A stretch of 64,000 bases of DNA from Lineus longissimus (Eukaryota > Nemertea > Pilidiophora > Heteronemertea > Lineidae). Shown piece after piece: positions 57,401 to 64,000 of this stretch (the stretch's first letter is position 1; the number at the start of each line of letters is the position of its first letter). The notes under the pieces were generated by a model, which saw nothing but the letters and a program-made list of their open reading frames with translations, did not search any database and was not told the origin of the DNA. The stretch spans positions 17,801,501-17,865,500 of the forward strand of contig NC_088310.1 in assembly GCF_910592395.1 (NCBI RefSeq), in the 5' to 3' direction. A program made the position numbers and the translations under genes.

Positions 57401-60400
57401 TTCTCAAGAATCAAGCGTTTAATTTCGTGACACCATTTACGCTTGTGATCGAGATCCTTCGCTTGCATCGTGTACTGAAGACGGGGATTGTCGAATGGAA
57501 TCACATGGAAGCTCAGGGGTTCCTTAGGAATGCTCTCGATCAACATGAGATTGGAGCACTGAAACAGAGATCACAACTTTTACAATTTTGATCTTTTTTA
57601 TCACTCTTTGCAATTTTAACGTGGTTAACATGCAGTCCACATTTTGGTGGAACAGGCTACCCTCAATAATAGGCTATGTTATGATCTGCCCTACAAAAAT
57701 TATGATGTAAAATCAACGCTAGACTAAAGTACTCATCGAATTGACCTTCCTAGTTCACACTTCTGAAAATGAGGGAATATATCAGCATTCTGAAACTTGC
57801 AGTTGGAGGATGAGTTATGTCTAACAGAGCGGTTGACGGGTTGTACGTAAAGTGCGTATGGTACTACAGCAAAAAGGTTCGTACAGGGGGTGAGGAGGAT
57901 CTATCCCAAAGAGTAAACTGGCAATTAGGCGGGTACGCTTTTTATGGACAGGCCCCAAACAAGCCATTGAAGACTGCCTCTATGGACAATAAAGGTCACT
58001 TACTGCGCCTGCACACTTTGTACTAGAACCATTGGTAGATACACTAAGGACCAAAAAACATATCTTACCTTTATACAATCTTTACAGATGAGCGATTGCG
58101 TGCCATCTTCCTTCCTCTTGGTGATCAACATGGCCTTCTCAAACAGGAACAGATGGCGATGACCTTTAGCACCGTGCATTTTGAATGAATCCTTAAACAA
58201 TCAGAAACAGGAATGAACTACTATCAAACGAAATGAAGACAAATTAACAGAATGATCTCTTAACATGTAAGTCAGTTATGCAGATAATATTTGCTTGATG
58301 CAGCTTTGAGAAAATAAACCAGGACACTCTGTCAAACTCCAGAGGGCTTAACTAATGTAATACCACCAGTTAAGACTGGCAAAATCTGTCATAACCTCTC
58401 TATTAAGGACACTAGTTTTGGTCCCAAATATGTTTTTTCCATTCAATTTGACCTCGCTAATCAGGAAACCTGTCTATTAAGGACAGCACTAAAGTACTAG
58501 TGAGGTTCTACTGTAGATTAAAAATTAAAATGGACACAATGTTCTTACCTCTAAAAGCAGTTCACCATATGTTGTAAGGTCCTCGCCTTGCCACTGGTAC
58601 AGAATACTTTGAATTTCTTGGATGCGTACAGCATCTTCGTGGCGTCTCTTCATCTCATTGATGTGCTGGGCCATCCCTGTCATGCTGTCGAATGCATCTT
58701 TTATCGTCGCATAATCGGGGGAGTTCTCATCCGAGTTGTTCAGCATACTCTGAAGGAACAGAGAGAAGATATCAAAGAGATGTACAGATAGATAAAGCTA
58801 ATGATGAGCAATGGCTATGTAACTGAAACTTCTATCAAAGAGCTTGCTTGAGAACATTTCACTTTCCCACAAGATCCTCATTTCAAGGTACAATAGGCTT
58901 ATCTGAGCTGGGTGCGTCTCGACGAGGTTGAAGTCACCAGGCTTGAATAAGCTGTAGTGGCAGGCATCCGTAAATAAGTGAACATTGGAAGAAAAGAAGC
59001 CGGGTGTCTGAAGCTGTCAAGACAAACAACTTAAAGGTCAAATGTGACCCACCACGGCAAAATGAATTGCATGTCGCACAGAAGATGAGCCTAAAATGAC
59101 ACCAGGACATAATAGAAGAAATTGATATACTCAGATTTCACAAAAGGCAGACAATAGTGAAATGAACAACCAGTCCGTCTCAACATGTCAAGCTCGGAGC
59201 GACATGCGACTCATTTTGCCATGGCGGGTCACAAATAGCTTCCTCCTCCCTTATGCAAGTGGAATATCACGTTGTTTTCTGCAGAACAAAACTGGTTCAG
59301 AGCTCACCTGGAGCAGGAGATGGTATTTGAGGATTCTCTGAACTGGCTTGAGCAGATAAGACCCCAGAGGCAACGCATGTTGTAAAGCCCGCTGTCGTTC
59401 GCGAAATGCATCGGCTATCTCCTTCTCGCCCATACAGGTGGTCAGGGTTGACATACAGCTACAAAGAGGATAAATAGATTATGAATGAATGAAATTATCT
59501 TTTTTGTAGCGCCTTTCCCACTGAATACAATCTTCAAAAGCGCTCACACTCCAAAATGCTCGCGGAAGAGGAAAGTTTTCAAGTTTTTTTGGAAGGTGAT
59601 GGAGTCAGTTTCTTTCCTCAGGTCATGGCCTAGTGAGTTCCACATTCGAGGGGCATGCACTGAGAATGCCCTTGCCCCGAATGTTACCAGCCGGAATGGA
59701 CACTCGATAAGAAGATGCCGTGCCTCAGAACGGAGTGATCGGGCGGTGGTGTGCGGACAAATAAGTTCGTTGATGTAGAGAGGCGCCAGGCCGTTCACAG
59801 CCTTGAATGTGAACACCATCAATTTAAACTCAATCCGTTTCCGAACTGGCAACCAGTGTAGTTGCATCAGGATCGGGGTAATATGTTCGCATGGTTTGGT
59901 CCTGGTGACCATACGTGCAGCACGGTTCTGGATAAGTTGCAATCTATCCAGTGACGATTCGGCAATTCCCGCAGATTAGACAAGAAGCATTTGAGATTAC
60001 TTTTTCCTGTCTTCTGATTTCGGTCCCAAATTGGTCAATCACTTTAAATTTGACAACTGTTATCAGGACACCTCTCTCTCAAGGGCAAGCCGCAAATATC
60101 TGTCTGTCCACAGCCCAAGGGTGTCCTTTCCATAGGTCTACCTGTACTTTCAAGTTAAGCTACTTCACAACTGTTCAAATGAATGAATTAGAGTAACACA
60201 AGAAGCCAGAAAAAAAAATTCCAAAGTCTTTTGATATAAAGATCATACCACCAAACATATTTTTTTTTGTGATCAAAATACTAAAGTTACTTACCTTGGA
60301 TAATTCGTACAGTAATTTGTGTATATTGAGAATCCCTCATTGTGATCAACAAAGCACTGGGCAATAAGAGCAGGGGACATGTCACAGTTTTCTAGCTTTT

Positions 60401-61291
60401 CTAACAGTGTGCTATTGAAGCTATGGATATCCTCAATGTTCCCAAAAAGCTCGCTGACCTGCTTTGAGGTCAGCGGTAACTCCGGGTTGTGAATGATATA
60501 ATCCAAGTAGCCCTGGAATAAAAGGAAAATATTTAGAAGAGATACACAAACTTTCCGTCAAGATACTTATCTTAATAAATCAATGATTCGGGTGGTCACA
60601 TAACAACCTCACAAAGTTCGTATCAGATATACATGTAATTGAGATAGAGGTACTTTCTGGTTTTTCTGCATAGACACTGTCTCTTGACCATCAATATCCA
60701 ATTCAAAGTTGTGCAGACATGGGTCAGCTTCTTAACATCCACATTAACCCCAAAATTCAGCTGGTTCTGCTCCTGTAATGCAATATATGTTTAAACTTTA
60801 TTTCTCACCTCAATGATTTCCTCAAGGTCTTTCACATAAGTTCTCTCCGTGATCAAGATCTCATTCACAACTTTGTCGGTGATACACTGCGAGCTATCAG
60901 ACTGCTCAAGTCTCGACGCATACTCCGACTGATCAGACTCCTCCAACAGAGGTTCCATGTCTGGCGGAGGTTCCGTGTCTGCTTGAGACTCATCGTCACT
61001 CACGGTATCCATCTGAGTCGGCTCCGGTAAGACCTCTTTCTTTGGCGACTCCCCCACAAGAGATGACCAAGGACCTGGATCTGACACTGACATTGCTGCA
61101 GCTGACTTTTTGCTCGTATGGCGAGGTAGTGAGGAGGAGGAGGAAGACCCTGAACTTGAACTCAGCGGCCGTTTGTTTCTGTCATTAGCCTTGTTGGTCT
61201 TCTCCTTTCTTTCCATGGCCAATTTCGTATCTGCCTTGCTGTCCCCTGGCCACTGCTGCCCAGGCCCATTATTGTTCTGTGGGGTGGACAT
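51419..61291 (-). CDS. PLEKHG1/2/3-type Rho guanine nucleotide exchange factor, 10 exons
   Basis: DH-PH protein that activates Rho-family GTPases at the actin cortex. Exons on the minus strand: 61291-60809, 60512-60295, 59458-59308, 58749-58549, 58191-58069, 57558-57339, 56952-56848, 56589-56510, 55265-55194, 54115-51419. All phases agree; product 1,449 residues. The ATG at 61291 follows an in-frame TAG in the leader exon, whose acceptor is near 61363. Residues 1-140 are low complexity. The DH domain (about 141-320) starts [20 protein letters not shown] and contains [38 protein letters not shown] and [20 protein letters not shown], diagnostic of the PLEKHG1-3 group. The PH domain (about 342-450) has [18 protein letters not shown] and ends [20 protein letters not shown]. 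The last exon encodes about 898 mostly disordered, Ser/Arg-rich residues. The final residues [11 protein letters not shown] look folded. Vertebrate paralogues split later, so no single symbol applies. Confidence 0.92.
54193..54310 (+). mobile_element. LINE reverse-transcriptase C-terminal fragment
   Basis: The plus strand reads [20 protein letters not shown] then [12 protein letters not shown] and a stop, matching the C terminus of CR1/L2-type ORF2 (RAFSVAAPKLWNSLPxxIR). It lies in the intron before the last PLEKHG exon, in the opposite direction. Confidence 0.75.
58391..58515. mobile_element. MITE family A, shortened copy 10
   Basis: Starts ATAACCTCTCTATTAAGGAC, has GGTCCCAAATATG and ends GAGGTTCTACTGTA. 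About 55 bp shorter than full length. It lies in a PLEKHG intron, 34 bp past the donor of exon 4. Confidence 0.8.
59045..59231. mobile_element. Foldback MITE family B, 187-bp subfamily
   Basis: Ends TGACCCACCACGGCAAAATG and CATTTTGCCATGGCGGGTCA are inverted repeats. The flanks are CAAATG (59039-59044) and CAAATA (59232-59237), the complement of the CATTTG found beside the 219-bp copies. The centre (TTTCACAAAAGGCAGACAAT) is shared with the other subfamily. Confidence 0.8.
59480..59942 (-). mobile_element. CR1/L2-type LINE 3' end (reverse transcriptase C terminus)
   Basis: Minus-strand frame of 132 residues with [58 protein letters not shown] and a final KNLKTFLF. This is the C-terminal domain of CR1/L2-clade reverse transcriptases (RAARLVTR..HITPVL..LHWLPV). 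The 3' tail has AAAGGCGCTACAAAAAAGA followed by ATTC repeats. The element is 5'-truncated and lies in a PLEKHG intron in the gene's sense direction. Confidence 0.88.
60020..60150. mobile_element. MITE family A, decayed copy
   Basis: GGTCCCAAATTGGTCAATCA, ATCAGGACACCTCTCTC and GGGTGTCCTTTCC are recognisable, but the ends are eroded. Directly beside the LINE end. Confidence 0.6.
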
Positions 61292-62241
61292 GCTACTGGC
61301 AACCCCCTCCTGATGAACGTCCTACATATCTGGCTGGTCTAGTGTAAAATACGACAACGTGACCTGAAACAGGAAGCGAAGACATCAATCTCAGCACATC
61401 TAATTTTCCAATTTTCTGTGACTTGGTTAGGGGAGGTAGGGTGTACTGCGGCTTGTACTGTACTACAAATACAAGGCCCCAGCTCAGCAGCTGGCCAAGA
61501 GGAGGAGTAGATCAGCCTTTGACACGAGGATTTTGTCAGGGTACGCCCGGCGGCAGCATGAGTTGCTAGACATAGTTATCCTTCGTCCAGCTGACTTTTC
61601 AAGCACTGAGGCCACCGTCAATAATGGACAGTATGCAGAAATGTACAGAGCATACACACATTTATACACAAAATGTACAGGACAGACAGAGGACAGTTGA
61701 AAGGTGAGCTCACACTTCAAGTTCCGTTATCGAGCTATTAAAAGGAAATAAATACTATCTAAAGTATCAAAAGTCACCTTAGGTATTGAATTATTAGTTG
61801 GAATAGTTTAAAAAGCCATTGTTGCCACAAGTATACAAAAATAAGGGTGTTTTTCCGAGCAAATTAGTCCTTTTTTGTTAATTTTTTTCCACCATAGTTG
61901 TTATTGTCGCTTTGATAAACTTTCCAATGATTTCTTTGTCGGCCGCGGCAGTGGCCGAGGACAATCGTGACGTCTTGACGTTGTCTTCAACAATGAAAAC
62001 GACACTTTTGAACAGTGCGCTACGTCCCGTCGACGATGTCCGTCACGTTTGACGTCGTTGTGTCTTTGTTGTTCATGGCTGCATTGATGCATGAATGGCA
62101 TGATGGAGTTCATCAGGAATGAAAGTCTGCCTCGGAATTTGGAAAATCAACAACTGTTTTAGTTAAGACAGATTGTGCCTTTGTCTCTTCATGAGAGCTG
62201 TCTTTCGAACGACAATCTCATGAATCTGAAGAGCAGATGGA
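61292..62241. promoter_or_regulatory. Divergent promoter region of PLEKHG and the membrane-protein gene
   Basis: Contains the PLEKHG leader exon (acceptor CAG near 61363, minus strand) and the upstream region of the plus-strand gene at 62242. A CpG-richer stretch at about 61930-62060 includes GTGACGTC and TTGACGTC. No TATA box is evident. I cannot place the start sites. Confidence 0.4.
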
Positions 62242-63879
62242 ATGGCAAAACCATGCCGTTATTGTATAAACTTTAGTGCAATTAGCAAAAAGGAGTGGTA
62301 TATTTTCATATCTGTTGCACTTTGTATCTTCCTTTTTGTGACCGTGGTTTACGATGTTATCAACTATGCCATTACAGAAACAACTGAATACACGACCCAG
62401 CCATTGTCTGTAGCAGTATTGGTAAGTCAGCATTTGTAGGCTTGGCCTTCTTGGGTACAGGGTAGTCCTCTGTCCTGTCTCCTGATAGTTAGGCCCTTCG
62501 TAATATGGGTTCACTCATCACTGCCACTGGTTCAGTGGAGCCCACAGCAATCAGCATAGGCGCCTGTGATTTTGATGAGGACCGATGTTTATTGTCGGTA
62601 ATGGACATACTGAATGAATTATACAATCTCCAAGTCTTTATCAATCATTTCAATCACAGTCACACACAATCACGTCGAGGCACAACCATGAAACCATAAG
62701 TGCTATGTGCTATTTGATATTGAACCAGCTGATGCACAGAATTGGCCAGTCAGTCTCAGTGAGCGCCAAGCAAATAAAAGGACATGGTGTCCCAACCAAG
62801 AGAAAGTCATCTCAGTTGGCAGACGGAGACAGAAACAAAGTCGGATCAGTATAGACCATAAATGCCCCACTCATGAACTGGTTGGGCCTGTCAATTCTTC
62901 TCATTTTCTTTTCTAGTGTCTTCATATAGTAGCGTGTTACAGTTCCCTGCTAGGCCTTGTTTACGTTACTCAAAAAGGAATTCGTGGCAACTTGCCAAGA
63001 TATGGCATTGCAGCAATATGTAAGTAGGCAATAGCTGGTACAGTAGAACCTTTCTAATAAGGACTACCTCGGGACTGACAAGTGCTGTCCTTGATAGAGA
63101 GGTGTCCCGATTAGACTTAGAGAGGTCAAATTGAATGGAAACAACCAACTTGGGACTGAAACTAGTGCCCTTAATAGAGGAGTTGTCCTTAGTAGAGAGG
63201 TGTCAACTAAGGGAGGTTTCACTGTAGTTTGAATTCAAGATGAGACACACATTTTCATTTGACAGCTGCTGAATAAATGTGCATTATCTTTGAAGTGGAG
63301 TATTGCCATTCACTTCAACCCTATGGCCTACATCAAAAGATGACCTGATTGCAAGTTGATTTATTTTAAGTTTGTCCTTTTGAATGTACTATACAGACCA
63401 CCAAGGAAAAATAGTGAAACTGAATAGAATTTTCATTTGAAATGACAACTTGATTTAGGAGGCCTGGAGGATAATGTGCCTATTCACCACCACACTGTCC
63501 TCTAATAATGATTTCCGCTTGTCTTGAGAGGCGGTTTGGACATCGCTATAGATCCATGCACTTGATTGGGAACAACGTTTACATAACGTGGTGTTGATCG
63601 TCGTCACGTCACCATGCATTTTTACATTAGTGTAACGTGACGTGATGGGAAGTCTTCGTAAATGTTGTTCCCAATCAAGTGCATCGATCTATAGCGTTAT
63701 CAGTTAGGCTAAAAGGTTCCATTTCGTTCCATTTTTCACTCTACTGTGGTTTTAACTTTTTTTCAGTGGCCAATTTCCTAATTTACACGGCACGATTTAC
63801 AGTGGATATTCTCTACCTTCACTACAGACCAGAAGAGTATAGCAAGGCTTCGGCCCAAGCTGAGGTTCCCCAAGCATGA
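62242..63879 (+). CDS. Small multi-pass membrane protein of unknown function, three exons
   Basis: Exons 62242-62421, 62917-63019 and 63767-63879 join in phase to 131 residues. I do not recognise the family. It begins MAKPCRYCINFSAISKKEWY with an N-terminal CxxC pair. Three hydrophobic stretches look like membrane spans: about 20-42 (IFISVALCIFLFVTVVYDVI), about 57-77 (VAVLCLHIVACYSSLLGLVY) and about 89-107 (YGIAAILANFLIYTARFTV). The tail LHYRPEEYSKASAQAEVPQA is polar. Donors are GTAAGT and GTAAGT; acceptors are TTTTCTAG and TTTTTCAG. The layout recalls small tetraspan-like endosomal proteins, but that is a guess from shape only. The introns contain a family A MITE and a foldback element. The gene structure is convincing because both joins extend a hydrophobic pattern; the function is unknown. 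Confidence 0.75.
63039..63226. mobile_element. MITE family A, copy 11
   Basis: Complete copy starting TACAGTAGAACCTTTCTAAT and ending GGAGGTTTCACTGTA, 20 bp past the donor of exon 2 of the membrane-protein gene. Confidence 0.88.
63541..63702. mobile_element. Foldback element of about 160 bp
   Basis: ATCGCTATAGATCCATGCAC and TTGATTGGGAACAAC on the left pair with GTTGTTCCCAATCAAGTGCA and TCGATCTATAGCG on the right. The inner part (GTCACGTCACC / GTGACGTGATGG) pairs less well. One copy seen, inside an intron. Confidence 0.75.
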
Positions 63880-64000
63880 CGTATGGGTACCAAGCCAACA
63901 GAAAAGAAATCAAAAGCATTCAAATTCGAAGATGCCACATTTCCAGGAAAATCTAATGGCAACACTTTAAAAATTGAACAGTTGATGGTAGTATCAACTT

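Overview
The window is nuclear DNA of a bilaterian animal, most likely a lophotrochozoan (mollusc, annelid, brachiopod or relative). The evidence is GT-AG introns with consistent phases, single-copy metazoan orthologues, CR1/L2-type LINE ends, a tRNA-derived SINE, and an intronless divergent TALE homeobox gene of the kind known from spiralians. The phylum is an inference; no ribosomal or mitochondrial marker is present.

Genes from left to right: (1) NVL, minus strand, N-terminal exons only, running off the left edge; (2) SLC4A1AP (kanadaptin), plus strand, complete in 12 exons (3373-18138), head-to-head with NVL over about 300 bp; (3) an intronless TALE homeobox gene on the minus strand inside intron 8 of SLC4A1AP; (4) DEGS1-type sphingolipid delta-4 desaturase, minus strand, three coding exons; (5) YPEL5, plus strand, one coding exon; (6) a complete Ty3/Gypsy retrotransposon with 205-bp LTRs that I read as identical; (7) a PLEKHG1/2/3-type RhoGEF, minus strand, ten coding exons (51419-61291); (8) a 131-residue membrane protein of unknown function, plus strand, three exons. 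Exon borders were set by hand from splice motifs, reading phase and family alignment; none is supported by transcript data.

The DNA between and inside genes is rich in repeats. About 14 copies of one TA-flanked MITE with ends near CAGTAGAACCTCTC are spread through the window. There are also palindromic foldback MITEs, a TTAA-flanked MITE, LINE 3' ends, a tRNA-Met-like SINE, a 1.1-kb hairpin-started element, a 2.8-kb minisatellite that reverses orientation in its middle, and a 98-bp satellite split by the Gypsy element.

The genes do not form one pathway. NVL is a ribosome-biogenesis AAA ATPase, kanadaptin a nuclear FHA/RNA-binding-like protein, DEGS1 makes ceramide, YPEL5 is a zinc-binding Yippee protein, and PLEKHG activates Rho GTPases. 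Their order is informative: NVL and DEGS1 are neighbours in human, and SLC4A1AP and YPEL5 lie on the same human chromosome band region, so this may be an old bilaterian linkage. The most unusual items are the nested homeobox gene, the 64-bp repeat that multiplies a splice acceptor of NVL, and the inverted minisatellite.
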